This document shows, piece by piece, positions 37,895 to 46,996 of a stretch of DNA of 64,000 nucleotides. The position numbers and the translations under genes are program-made. The stretch lies in the NCBI GenBank assembly GCA_022340465.1, contig JAJDNW010000024.1, positions 59,988-123,987 of the forward strand. The letters are read 5' to 3'. The notes beneath the pieces were generated by a model. The model searched no databases and was not told the DNA's origin. It saw only the letters and a list, made by a program, of their open reading frames with translations. This stretch comes from Deltaproteobacteria bacterium (GTDB taxonomy: Bacteria > Desulfobacterota > Desulfobacteria > Desulfobacterales > B30-G6). Position 1 is the stretch's first letter; each line of letters opens with the position of its first letter.

Positions 37895-38707
37895 TTACAT
37901 CAAATTCGCGACGACGATGCTCGATTTGACATCCTCAACGCCTGGTACGGACCGGACGATTTCAGGGATGCGCTCGGCGTCGAGCCTCGAGGTTGACAAG
38001 CCGCTGATGGACACCCGGCCGTTTTCTTGAACATCGACATCCAGCATGTACAAGCTGATATCGTTGCGCAAAATTTCGGCTTCCACTTTTTTCTTCTGCG
38101 CCAGTTTCTCCATACTTTTCACAGCACTGATGCTGCAGGCGTCGATCTCATTCGATGCCGCCAGCTCCATGATGTGTTTGGCTGCGGTTTCATCGCTCAG
38201 CTTTTCCGTGTTCAAAATCAGGTCATAAAGAAACGGGTCCTCCAGGTTCATGTTAAAGGCGTATTTGCAAAAGCCGTTCACCTGCCGGTCGCTTTTCTCA
38301 ATCAGCTTTTCGGCTTGTGCGCGATTCAGCCCTCGTTCCCGCGTCAGATTTTCGATACGCTTTTCGTACGGGGCGTTGACGCGAACATGCAGGGCGCAGT
38401 TGAAATCGCGCAGGAGCATCTGGCTGCAATGCCCCATGATGACGCCTTTGCCCCGTTTCGAAACATCATAAACAACCGATTCCATTACATCGAGGTAGAG
38501 CTCCGTATTGGCTCCCAGGATGCGATCGAAAAGGTTGGGTATTTTTTCATCCAGGTGCCGCAGATCATCAGCGCGCACTCCTGATTGCAGCGCCTCGGAT
38601 TGCAGCCGGTTATCGTCATAAAGTTCGAGGCCGAGGCCCGCGGCGACCAGCTCGGCGATTTTTGTGCCGCCGCTGCCGACGTTTTTTGAAATCGTGATTA
38701 ACGCCAT
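37895..38707 (-). CDS. Cytidylate kinase-like protein fused to a BON domain
   Basis: A 270-residue protein. Residues 1-190 match the cytidylate-kinase-like family: P-loop ISKNVGSGGTKIAE, the segment GKGVIMGHCSQMLL, and the lid-like NLTRERGLNRAQAEKLIEKS. Residues about 215-270 (ISLYMLDVDVQENGRVSISG to VKSSIVVANLM) look like a BON domain, a module usually found in periplasmic or membrane-linked proteins. There is no signal peptide, so it is cytoplasmic. The combination suggests regulation of a kinase by ligand binding. The 294-base upstream spacer (38708-39001) is AT-rich and holds its ggaggcgcc ribosome-binding site. Confidence 0.8.
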   Translation of the reverse strand: MALITISKNVGSGGTKIAELVAAGLGLELYDDNRLQSEALQSGVRADDLRHLDEKIPNLFDRILGANTELYLDVMESVVYDVSKRGKGVIMGHCSQMLLRDFNCALHVRVNAPYEKRIENLTRERGLNRAQAEKLIEKSDRQVNGFCKYAFNMNLEDPFLYDLILNTEKLSDETAAKHIMELAASNEIDACSISAVKSMEKLAQKKKVEAEILRNDISLYMLDVDVQENGRVSISGLSTSRLDAERIPEIVRSVPGVEDVKSSIVVANLM

Positions 38708-39001
38708 GGGCGCCTCCTTATATCGAATGGTGGTATAACTTAAATTTAGTTTGAAATATCTATATATTATTGGTTGTGTCGGTCAAATATAAATCACCAC
38801 ATTGTGTCATGCGGATAAATTAAGGAACGATCGCGGTTTGTCAAGATCGTCTGACGTTCGGTTGGAAAAGCGTATGGATGAAATGGGCTGTGCGGGGTGC
38901 AAACGACCGGTTTTCCCAAAAGTTGCATAAACAACATGGCAACGATTGCTTAAATTGCGGCGTGCGTTTGATATCACCCACCTCAGAGCTGTGGGCGTTA
39001 T

Positions 39002-39496
39002 CTATTTCTCGTCGTCATCAAGCCTGGCGAGCGCCTTGAGCAAGCCCAGCGGCGATTGGTTCCGGGACAGCTTCTCGATCGCCTCCATTCGCTTGCGGTT
39101 GCTTTCGAACTTCTTTTGCAGCCTGGCATGGTAGGCTTCCTTGATCGCTTCCACCAGCTTGTCGAAGTCGTAGGGCTTTTCCAGATAGTTGAATGCGCCG
39201 AGCTTGGTGCACTCCACGGCGGAATCAACGGTGGCGTGGCCGGTCAGCATGATGGTTTCGATGAATTTGTGATTTTGTTTGAGAATTTTCAAAACCTGCG
39301 TACCGTCCATCTCCGGCATCTGCAGGTCGATGACTGCCACATCGAAGCCACCCTTTTGGGCGGCACGCACGGCCGCGTTTCCGCTTTCGGCGGTCGTGAC
39401 CTCAAACCCCTTGAGGACGAGCCGATCCGCAATGGCTTTCAAGAATTTGACTTCGTCATCGACCAGTAGAATTTTTATCGTATTTTCCGTTTCCAT
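39002..39496 (-). CDS. Response regulator, receiver domain with coiled C-terminal tail
   Basis: A 164-residue receiver protein. Acidic pocket DDE (residues 12-14), phospho-acceptor Asp in VAVIDLQMPEMDG, Thr in MLTGHAT and Lys in YLEKPYDF are all present. The last 45 residues are a charged helix (LQKKFESNRKRMEAIEKL) and no DNA-binding domain is attached. It is last of five signalling genes on the minus strand, separated by 91 bases from the small kinase gene. Confidence 0.9.
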   Translation of the reverse strand: METENTIKILLVDDEVKFLKAIADRLVLKGFEVTTAESGNAAVRAAQKGGFDVAVIDLQMPEMDGTQVLKILKQNHKFIETIMLTGHATVDSAVECTKLGAFNYLEKPYDFDKLVEAIKEAYHARLQKKFESNRKRMEAIEKLSRNQSPLGLLKALARLDDDEK

Positions 39497-39587
39497 GGCG
39501 CCCTCCGCCCAGGCAGGTTAAAACCTGGATAGGGTAAAATGTATTCGAGTTCATACGGATCGGCGATGTGCAGCCGTCATCAAGCGG

Positions 39588-40268
39588 TTACCCGGCTTCA
39601 CTTTTAGCAAGGCCGGTTTGAATCGTTAACGGTACGTTCAGCTTCAGATGGCCGCCTTCCCCTTTGATGGCGACACCGATCGATGTCGCCGCCTTCTCGA
39701 TCCGGTTGTCGGTAAAATCCTGAAGACCATGGGACCCGGGATCCGCAATGCCGATCACCCACCCCGTATTTGACAACGGTTGGACGTCAATGTCAAGTTC
39801 CGCCGACGGTCCCTCATTTTTAAAATGCTGCACCACGATTTCGTATACGATGGCCTGGAGTGCGAAAGGACAGGTCTGAACCTCGGGCGGGTCGCCGTCC
39901 CACGGGGTGAGACGGATTTTGCCGCAGAAAGAGAGATAATTTGCCAGTTGGCAGATTAAATCCAAAAGCTCCACGAGGTCGACGGAGACGATCGGTGCAT
40001 CGACGCTGTGGGAGAAGCGGTTCATTTGGCGAATTGTTTTGAACGCGCGCTGAATTTCTTCTATGATGCTGCCGGCGCTGTTCTTAAGCATATCGGGATC
40101 GACAGGCGTTCCCGTGGAGGCCATTTCCGACAGGTCAGTCAACAGTCCCGCGGTTTCGGAGATAATGGCCATGATGTTTTTCAGTTCATGGGAGATCGAT
40201 GCATTGACCCGCCCGAAAAATGCCAGACTGTCGTAGTCAAATAGGTCCTTTTCGTTTTTCATAACCAA
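39588..40268 (-). CDS. Small cytoplasmic histidine-kinase-like protein with degenerate ATP site
   Basis: A 226-residue protein. Residues 15-95 form a HisKA-like dimerisation helix pair with the H-box ASISHELKNIMAII. The ATPase half is poorly conserved: the N-box position reads YEIVVQHFKNEG instead of a clear N-x-x-x-N-A, and the G1 box reads IADPGSHG instead of DxGxG. It may be a phosphotransfer protein or phosphatase partner instead of an active kinase. It has no membrane segment or sensor domain. It lies between two receiver genes. Confidence 0.75.
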   Translation of the reverse strand: MVMKNEKDLFDYDSLAFFGRVNASISHELKNIMAIISETAGLLTDLSEMASTGTPVDPDMLKNSAGSIIEEIQRAFKTIRQMNRFSHSVDAPIVSVDLVELLDLICQLANYLSFCGKIRLTPWDGDPPEVQTCPFALQAIVYEIVVQHFKNEGPSAELDIDVQPLSNTGWVIGIADPGSHGLQDFTDNRIEKAATSIGVAIKGEGGHLKLNVPLTIQTGLAKSEAG

Positions 40269-40346
40269 GCCTCACCTTGCAATACATGGCACGCGAAGGG
40301 TTACAACCATATTCGCGGTGTTGCGCACCCCATCGCCAAAGCGGCC

Positions 40347-40706
40347 TTACGTTTCTTCTTCCAGTCGCTTCAAAGATGCGATGAGGTCGTTTATGTTCAG
40401 GGGTTTCGGCAGATAGGCCTCCGCTTCCTGGACCCCCGCCTGGAAATCTGCATTGGCCCCGTGGCCGGTCAGGAAAATAATCTTCATGCGGGGATATTGC
40501 TCACGCAACCTGTTTTTGAGTTCCATGCCGCCGATACCCGGCATTTTTACATCGAGAATGGCGACATCATAGGATGCCTCCTTTTCAACTGCTGCCAACG
40601 CGTCTTCACCGGAAAAACAGACCGTAACCTGCATTCCTCTCAATTCGAGGCGCCGGGCCAGCATCGAGGCAAATTTTTTTTCGTCATCGACAAGCAGAAG
40701 ATTCAT
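40347..40706 (-). CDS. Single-domain response regulator
   Basis: A 119-residue stand-alone receiver (CheY-like). DDEKK at residues 7-11, phospho-acceptor in VAILDVKMPGIGG, Thr in FLTGHGAN, and Lys in AYLPKPLNI. It overlaps the end of the histidine kinase gene by ATGA (40703-40706), so the kinase is its likely phosphodonor. Confidence 0.92.
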   Translation of the reverse strand: MNLLLVDDEKKFASMLARRLELRGMQVTVCFSGEDALAAVEKEASYDVAILDVKMPGIGGMELKNRLREQYPRMKIIFLTGHGANADFQAGVQEAEAYLPKPLNINDLIASLKRLEEET

Positions 40707-42463
40707 GATAAGGAATCCTTCTCGATTCTAACGGGTAAGGTCACTGCAAAGGTCGTTCCTTCATCCGTTTTACTTTGAACCGTGATGTTGCCATGCAGTT
40801 TTTGAACCAGCCCGTAGGTAATTGACAGCCCAAGACCGGTTCCCTCGCCCTCTTTTTTGGTGGTGAAGAAAGGATCGAAAATCTTTTTCAGGTGGTTCTC
40901 GGATATACCGCACCCATTGTCGCGGATCAACAGCTGCACATGCTCCGGATCCGCCATCTTGGCCCGGATGTCGAGAAAGCATCCGTTGCCGATGGCCTGA
41001 AAGGCATTGTTGACCAGATTGAGAATGATCTGTTGCAGTTTGCCGCGGTCCGTCTCAATGAGTGGAATGGTGTCCGGGATGTCCACATGAATCGATATGT
41101 CGCGGTATTCCGCTTCTTTTTTGTGAAAATTAATTACATCGGTGACCATTTTGTTGAGATCGATGGACTGGGTCTGGACGTCAAAACGGCGCGCAAAACC
41201 GAGCAGCTGCCGTGTGATGGTGCCGCAGCGTTCTACCGCCTCGATAATCGAATCGATGTGCTCCACCAGATCCGGGTCTTCCTGGTATTGCTGCTTGATG
41301 AGGAACAGATCTTTGATGTAGCCGGCGGTTTCGTTGATCAACGCCAGTGGGTTGTTGATTTCGTGGGCCACGCCGGCAGCCAGCTGCCCGATGGATGCCA
41401 GTTGGCAGTTTTGCTCGGCCATGGCCATGGTCTTGGCTTTTTCCCGGTCAGCCTGGAACAGTTTATTGACCATGACGGACGAGATCATGAAGATAACCAG
41501 GCAGATGACGCCGGCGCTGACAGCAAAAAACCAGTTGAACTGGCGGCGAAGATCCAGCCAGACTTTCATCATGCCGGCCTTCTGTTTGACCACCATGAGG
41601 ATGAAGTTCGTGGGTGCGATGTTGGTGGTGATGTAGGCGTAGCCGACCAGGACGGACTGTTTGCCGGTGTCCGGTATCACCATGGACCGGGTCCTTTCGG
41701 AATAGGGTGGTACGGGGATGCGGCTGAAGTTGGAGTCCGTTGCGCGGTATTGCGAGGGCGTCTGCAGCTCTCCCTGACGGTTGGTCAGGAAAATGTCTGC
41801 ATGTTCTCCGGTCTTATACGTGGACAGGGTCTGGATCAATCTTTCCGTATCGAGGGTGGCGCGCAACACAAAATATCGGCCATTCGGCCGCGAGGCCTTG
41901 ACCGACACAACGATATGGGGGACATCGCGATAGCCCGAGAAGATCTCGCTGACACAGGCATCGTGCTGTTGGCATTCCATGAACCAGGGCTGCGCACTGT
42001 AATCTTTGCCTTTCAGCTGAAAGGGGCCGGCATAAGCCACCTGGGTGCCGTTGTCCGCAATCACACTCAGATCGGTCAGGCCGCCGAACCCCATTTTCAG
42101 GTTGTGCAGCACGTCGTCCAGGACGTCGGGGTCCGACAGTTTTACATAGCTCATTTCGTTGGCTGCGAAGGTGAGCGCCGCCAGGCGTTCTTCCAGAAAA
42201 AAGGTAACCGCCCGCCTGGCATTGGACGTCAGTCGCTCCGTTCGCAACAGCGACTCGGTGTCGATGGAGCGTTCGATCAGCTGATAGTAGGTGATGGTCG
42301 TGATGATCAGCGGGAGCAGGGCGGTGGCCAGCAGGATGAAAATGCCCATCCCCCACATCTGACGGTAATCCCGGAAGGTGAGGTATGGTTTCAGTTGCTC
42401 GTCGTCCTTGACGTGAAATCTGGGCAGTATTCCCTGCAGCCCGTTTTTGATCGAGTCGGTCAT
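40703..42463 (-). CDS. Membrane sensor histidine kinase with extracytoplasmic Cache-like domain
   Basis: A 586-residue kinase. One helix near residues 38-60 and another near 310-332 frame a periplasmic sensor domain of about 250 residues that resembles dCache ligand-binding domains. The cytoplasmic part has the H-box [16 protein letters not shown]-box [12 protein letters not shown], and G boxes [10 protein letters not shown] and [10 protein letters not shown]. The start at 42463 overlaps the previous receiver's stop by ATGA; the longer upstream frame would overlap that gene heavily. The ligand is unknown. A nearby TauE/SafE gene hints at sulfur oxyanions or organosulfonates. Confidence 0.9.
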   Translation of the reverse strand: MTDSIKNGLQGILPRFHVKDDEQLKPYLTFRDYRQMWGMGIFILLATALLPLIITTITYYQLIERSIDTESLLRTERLTSNARRAVTFFLEERLAALTFAANEMSYVKLSDPDVLDDVLHNLKMGFGGLTDLSVIADNGTQVAYAGPFQLKGKDYSAQPWFMECQQHDACVSEIFSGYRDVPHIVVSVKASRPNGRYFVLRATLDTERLIQTLSTYKTGEHADIFLTNRQGELQTPSQYRATDSNFSRIPVPPYSERTRSMVIPDTGKQSVLVGYAYITTNIAPTNFILMVVKQKAGMMKVWLDLRRQFNWFFAVSAGVICLVIFMISSVMVNKLFQADREKAKTMAMAEQNCQLASIGQLAAGVAHEINNPLALINETAGYIKDLFLIKQQYQEDPDLVEHIDSIIEAVERCGTITRQLLGFARRFDVQTQSIDLNKMVTDVINFHKKEAEYRDISIHVDIPDTIPLIETDRGKLQQIILNLVNNAFQAIGNGCFLDIRAKMADPEHVQLLIRDNGCGISENHLKKIFDPFFTTKKEGEGTGLGLSITYGLVQKLHGNITVQSKTDEGTTFAVTLPVRIEKDSLS

Positions 42464-42831
42464 ACCGAACCTTCTTTGACCTTCACCATGATCGCCAGCA
42501 ACCGGTCCACGTCCAGTGGTTTGTTCATGAAGGCATGAGCCCCCAGGGACATGCACCGCTGTCGGTCCTTCTCCGTTCCGTGCCCGGTCAGGATGATTAC
42601 CGCCGTTTCCGGCCGGTAGGCCTTGATTTGTTTCAGCACTTCGGTTCCATACAGGTCCGGCAGCCGCAGGTCCAGAACCACGGCCGGCACCGAAATTTCG
42701 GATAGGCTGTCAAGCGCCGTCTTCCCGTCGTATCGCACCTCACAGGTCAATCCCCGCAACCCCAGGCGCTTGGCCAGCATGTCAGCATACCCTTTTTCGT
42801 CATCGACAATCAATAGGTCAAAACATTTCAT
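42460..42831 (-). CDS. Single-domain response regulator
   Basis: A 123-residue receiver starting MKCFDLLIVDDEKGYADM. Phospho-acceptor in AVVLDLRLPDLYG, Thr in ILTGHGTE, Lys in AFMNKPLDV. A start 18 codons upstream (42885) is possible but adds no receiver sequence. It is first in the minus-strand signalling operon, divergent from the TauE gene with a 104-base AT-rich spacer between them. Confidence 0.88.
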   Translation of the reverse strand: MKCFDLLIVDDEKGYADMLAKRLGLRGLTCEVRYDGKTALDSLSEISVPAVVLDLRLPDLYGTEVLKQIKAYRPETAVIILTGHGTEKDRQRCMSLGAHAFMNKPLDVDRLLAIMVKVKEGSV

Positions 42832-42935
42832 AATGCAACACCATTTTGGGTTGACTGGACCCGAAAATTGCTTTATGTGAAACATATAAATCGAAAAGTT
42901 TAAATTGTAAACACTAATTTAGGGGTATTGGATAA

Positions 42936-43913
42936 ATGTTAAACAATCGAGTGGTATCCATTTGTCGCCGGCTTTTCATCCTCGTGGTTGTTGTTATCGG
43001 TTCTCCCGTTGTCGCCTCCGCCGCAGAAGCTGTGGCCGGCAGTGCAGCGACCCATCCCTGGTGGTTCTGGCCGGTGATCCTGTTTTTCTTTTGTCTGGTT
43101 CTCGGCGTGCTGGCGGTTATGGCCGGCGTCGGGGGCGGTGTGCTGTATGTGCCTTTGGTCAGCGGTTTTTTCCCCTTCCACATCGATATTGTCAGGGGCA
43201 TCGGGTTGATGGTGGCCCTGGCAGGTGCGCTGGCCGCCGGCCCCGGGTTGTTGCGCCGCAACCTGGCCAACTTGCGGCTGGCGCTTCCGGTCGCCCTGAT
43301 TGCCTCGGCCTGCTCTATCGGCGGGGCCATGCTCGGCCTGTATCTGTCCCGGCTGAATCCCAACCTGATTCAGGCCTGCCTGGGGGGAACCATTGTCGGT
43401 ATCGCTTTTCTACTGCTGTTTTCAAAAAATACCGAAAAGCCGGTGGTCAAAAAACAGGACGCCATCGGCCTGGCTCTGGGACTGCAGGGGATCTACTGGG
43501 ATGACGGCGCCCGCGAGAGCGTGTCCTGGAAAACCCACCGCACCCTGCTGGGGCTCTTCATGTTCATCCTGATCGGTATTCTGGCCGGCATGTTTGGACT
43601 GGGTGCCGGCTGGGCCAACGTGCCCGTGCTGAACCTTCTCATGGGGGTACCCCTCAAGGTTTCCGTGGCCACCAGCAAATTTCTGCTTTCCATCACCGAT
43701 ACATCGGCCGCATGGATCTATCTGAACCGGGGCTGCGTGATTCCGCTGATTGCCATTCCATCCATCGTCGGGCTGATGCTCGGATCCATTTTAGGGGTTC
43801 GCATTCTGGCGGTGGCCAAGCCCAAGTTCATTCGCTACATGGTCATTGCGGTGCTTTTTTTCGCCGGTTTAAAGGCCCTGGACAAGGGGTTGGGCTTGGG
43901 TCTCATGGGCTAA
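42936..43913 (+). CDS. TauE/SafE-family permease (sulfite/organosulfonate export type)
   Basis: A 325-residue membrane protein. After a signal-like first helix (residues 11-30) come about eight helices with the repeated motif GVLAVMAGVGGGVLYVPLV and GILAGMFGLGAGWANVPVLN, typical of the family. A cytoplasmic insertion near residues 173-200 (ALGLQGIYWDDGARESVSW) is longer than in simple TauE proteins. Family members move sulfite, sulfoacetate or similar anions; here the substrate is inferred only. A DUF1634 protein follows after 41 bases, the usual partner. Confidence 0.88.
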   Translation: MLNNRVVSICRRLFILVVVVIGSPVVASAAEAVAGSAATHPWWFWPVILFFFCLVLGVLAVMAGVGGGVLYVPLVSGFFPFHIDIVRGIGLMVALAGALAAGPGLLRRNLANLRLALPVALIASACSIGGAMLGLYLSRLNPNLIQACLGGTIVGIAFLLLFSKNTEKPVVKKQDAIGLALGLQGIYWDDGARESVSWKTHRTLLGLFMFILIGILAGMFGLGAGWANVPVLNLLMGVPLKVSVATSKFLLSITDTSAAWIYLNRGCVIPLIAIPSIVGLMLGSILGVRILAVAKPKFIRYMVIAVLFFAGLKALDKGLGLGLMG

Positions 43914-43954
43914 TTTAATCGAAACGATCAATATTAGATAAGGAGATCACCGAT

Positions 43955-44383
43955 ATGTCAGATATGGACAAAGAATCGCTCAAGCCTTCACGGGAGCAGA
44001 TCATTTACGCAAATTTGTTGCTGATGGGCATGGCACTCGGTATAGTCGTCATGGTCATCACCTACGCGATCTATGTGACTGGCATCTTGCCGTCCCATGT
44101 GGACATGCAGGTCATTTCCGCAAATTGGGGCAAAGGCATCCATGAATACCTGGAAATTACCCATTCGCCCCACGGCTGGGGATGGACCGGCCTTTTGCTG
44201 AAGGGCGACTTTATCAACTATATCGGTTTCACCTTGCTGGGCCTCATGACCATCTTTTGCTACCTGGTCCTGATCAGAGGCTATGCTCGCAAGAAAGACT
44301 GGATTTTTACTGTCATCAGTATACTGGAAATTATCGTTTTGTCATTGGCCGCTTCAGGTATTTTGGGCAGCGGCGGCCATTGA
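43955..44383 (+). CDS. DUF1634 membrane protein, TauE partner
   Basis: A 142-residue protein with three hydrophobic helices (about residues 20-42, 88-108 and 117-137) and a conserved-looking loop HEYLEITHSPHGWGWTGLL. DUF1634 genes commonly sit beside TauE/SafE genes, and here it has its own strong ribosome-binding site (aaggaga). Presumed subunit or modulator of the permease. Confidence 0.8.
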   Translation: MSDMDKESLKPSREQIIYANLLLMGMALGIVVMVITYAIYVTGILPSHVDMQVISANWGKGIHEYLEITHSPHGWGWTGLLLKGDFINYIGFTLLGLMTIFCYLVLIRGYARKKDWIFTVISILEIIVLSLAASGILGSGGH

Positions 44384-44435
44384 AAGAAAAGTGCCAAATC
44401 AACATCATCCCTTTCGAGAACAAAGGTAGGTAGAC

Positions 44436-45242
44436 ATGAGCAAAAAAAAAGTGAATATCCTGCTGGTCGATGACAATCCCAAGTTTCTTGCATCCGCCGC
44501 CGAACGCGCCAAGCTTAAAGGGTTTAGCGTATACACCGCGGAAAACGGCGGTGCGGCGATGGAAATCGCCCAAAAGACAACCATCCATGTGGCCGTCGTC
44601 GACCAACAGATGCCGGATATGGAGGGACTGGTGGTCATCACCAAGCTCAAGGCGATATGGCCGGATATTCGTACGATCCTCTTGACCGGCCACGGGGGCG
44701 AAAAACTGAAGAAGGCCACCGAGGCGCTCAACTCGACCTATTTCGATAAGGAAGAGATGGGGAATTTCTGGGAATTTTTGTCCAACCTTCCCATAGGCGG
44801 CATCAACATTTTACTGGTGGACGATAACGAAAAATTTGTCAACACACTGGCCGACCGCATCCGGCTCAAGGGCTACGATCCGCTGATTGCCCTAAACGGC
44901 CGTGAAGCGTTGGAGATAGCCGCCAGCAACAAGATCCAGATAGCGGTGGTCGATCAGAGAATGCCCGACATGGACGGCCTGGTGGTCATCACCAAGCTCA
45001 AGGAGATCGACCCCGACATTGACGCGCTGCTTCTCACCGGCCACGGAGATGAAAAGCTCCGAGAAGCCACCCAGGCCCTCGATGCCCAGTATTTCGAAAA
45101 AGCGGAGATGAGCAAATTCTGGAGCTTCATCCGCAGGAACCTGCAGCGGCTGGAAAGGCATTTGGCGGCGGCAGGGATGGCCGAAGGCGGCGACATCGAA
45201 GATGCCGTGGGAATTGAAACCAAGCATAAAAAGAAAAGCTGA
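44436..45242 (+). CDS. Tandem receiver protein (REC-REC)
   Basis: A 268-residue protein made of two complete receiver domains (residues 1-125 and about 126-240). They are near-duplicates: both contain VAVVDQ, MPDM and GLVVITKLK, then LLTGHG, EKL, AT, and a YF-D/E-K end with a conserved FW pair (EEMGNFWEFL and AEMSKFWSFI). Phospho-acceptor Asp, Thr and Lys are kept in both. A basic tail (KHKKKS) ends the protein. No output domain is present, so it probably works by phosphotransfer or protein binding. Confidence 0.88.
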   Translation: MSKKKVNILLVDDNPKFLASAAERAKLKGFSVYTAENGGAAMEIAQKTTIHVAVVDQQMPDMEGLVVITKLKAIWPDIRTILLTGHGGEKLKKATEALNSTYFDKEEMGNFWEFLSNLPIGGINILLVDDNEKFVNTLADRIRLKGYDPLIALNGREALEIAASNKIQIAVVDQRMPDMDGLVVITKLKEIDPDIDALLLTGHGDEKLREATQALDAQYFEKAEMSKFWSFIRRNLQRLERHLAAAGMAEGGDIEDAVGIETKHKKKS

Positions 45243-45409
45243 ACCGGAATAGCGGGCGAATCGGAAAAAAGACAACATTCCATACGGTGAAGATTCCCCT
45301 CAAGCTTGCTGCGGGGAGTGTTCAATCCACTCATACAAAGCTTGCTGGGATGGGGCCGGAGGAGTGACAACCATGTGATCGCGCACTGGCGCGGAAGATT
45401 AAGACGAAT

Positions 45410-46879
45410 ATGACAACCCGGGCAAAACAGGTGCTTCTGGTAGATGACGAGGAAGAACTGTTAGCGTCCATTGCCCAGCGCATGGAAGTACTGGGGTTTG
45501 TGCCCCATACCGCAACCAACGGAACGGCGGCCATTGAGATCGCCCAAAATCGACCCATCGACATTGCCATCGTCGATTACCAGATGCCCGACATGGACGG
45601 GCTGGTCGTCATCACCAAGCTCAGGGAGATCCGCCCCAATTTGAGGACCGTTTTGCTGACCGGCCACGGCGGTGAGAAGGTCCGGCAGGCCACCGAATCA
45701 CTGAATTCCATTTATTTCGAAAAAGACAGGATGGGTGATTTCTGGCATTTCGTCAGACAACTCAATGCCAATGGCCACGTCGTGGCCATTCATCCCGCAT
45801 CCGCACCGTCGGCCGGCGAAGCGGCCACTGCGACGATTTCTCGGACGAGCCTGCGCCGGGATGAAGTCGCGCGCAAGAGCGCGGCCCCCGGCACACCCGC
45901 CCTAACCGATGCGGGCCTTCAGGAGGAAAAAAATCGTTTGCGGATTGTAGGCGAAACAGCCGCCATGCAGGAGCTGCGCAAAAACATTGCGAGTGCGGCC
46001 CCGCTGGATTGTACGGTCACCCTGAAGGGCGAGCCGGGCAGCGGTAAGGAACTGGCGGCCAGGGTCATCCACGCGGGGAGCCGCTATGCCCACAAACGCT
46101 TTTTGGCGATAAACTGCGCCAATTTCAACAATGCCCACCTGACCGAGCAGCTTCTCGGCTTTTCGGGCGGCCGGCTTTACGAAGCCATTCGAACCGGCAG
46201 CGGAATATTCGGGGCGGAACCCGTTGGTACGTTGTTTCTCGATCAGGTGGAAAAATTGTCCGCCCCCATGCAGGACCAGCTGATGACGACCTTGACCGTG
46301 TCCGAGAAGCGGACGGCGGGCAGCCAGGCGGAAACCGACCCGGATATCCGCATCATCGTGACGACGGAGACCGATCTGGTTGCGCTGGTCGAGGCGGGCA
46401 CCTTCAGCCGGGAACTCTACGATCACCTGGACTTGTTCGAGTTGACCGTTCCACCGCTGCGGGATCGCAAAGATGACATTTATCTCCTTTGCCGCTATTT
46501 TTTTGACCAATACCGCCGCGAATTGGACAAACCGGTAGACGCAATTTCACCGGAAGTGGTCGAAATACTGCTCGATTATGACTTTCCGGGCAATGTCCGC
46601 GAACTCAAGAATATCATCGAACGGGCGGTGATCATTGTCGGCGGCAAGACAATCACGCGCCGGCACCTGCCCGTAAGATTTCTGCAGGACAAGCAGGACG
46701 AATGCCTCATGGAATCGGATCAGCTTGCGACCATGGCCGAACTGGAAAAGCGCTACATCATTAAGGTCCTCGAAGTGACCGGCGGCAACAAGTCTAAAAC
46801 AGCGGAAATCCTGGGAATAAGCCGCGCCGCCTTATGGCGCAAGCTCAAACTGTTCAAGGCAGAAAGATCGGAAGAATGA
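45410..46879 (+). CDS. NtrC-like response regulator with degenerate AAA+ domain
   Basis: A 489-residue protein: receiver (phospho-acceptor Asp56), linker, AAA+ domain and a Fis-type helix-turn-helix (NKSKTAEILGISRAALWRKL). Walker A is present (GEPGSGKE, about 207-214). The GAFTGA loop that touches sigma54 is replaced by GGRLYEA (253-259), and Walker B reads LFLDQVEK with Gln279 where catalytic Glu is expected. It is therefore unlikely to activate sigma54 polymerase in the normal way and may act as a DNA-bound repressor or sigma70-type regulator. Its receiver is of the same FW subtype as the REC-REC neighbour. Confidence 0.88.
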   Translation: MTTRAKQVLLVDDEEELLASIAQRMEVLGFVPHTATNGTAAIEIAQNRPIDIAIVDYQMPDMDGLVVITKLREIRPNLRTVLLTGHGGEKVRQATESLNSIYFEKDRMGDFWHFVRQLNANGHVVAIHPASAPSAGEAATATISRTSLRRDEVARKSAAPGTPALTDAGLQEEKNRLRIVGETAAMQELRKNIASAAPLDCTVTLKGEPGSGKELAARVIHAGSRYAHKRFLAINCANFNNAHLTEQLLGFSGGRLYEAIRTGSGIFGAEPVGTLFLDQVEKLSAPMQDQLMTTLTVSEKRTAGSQAETDPDIRIIVTTETDLVALVEAGTFSRELYDHLDLFELTVPPLRDRKDDIYLLCRYFFDQYRRELDKPVDAISPEVVEILLDYDFPGNVRELKNIIERAVIIVGGKTITRRHLPVRFLQDKQDECLMESDQLATMAELEKRYIIKVLEVTGGNKSKTAEILGISRAALWRKLKLFKAERSEE

Positions 46880-46996
46880 ATGCGCCTCAAGCTTTTGCAG
46901 CGTTGGGGTTAGGGTCGTTTTTGGCGGGCAAGCGCTATGGCCGCGGCCATTTTACACCAGCCAACGGAACCCCAGCGGTGGGGTGAGAGATGTCCC

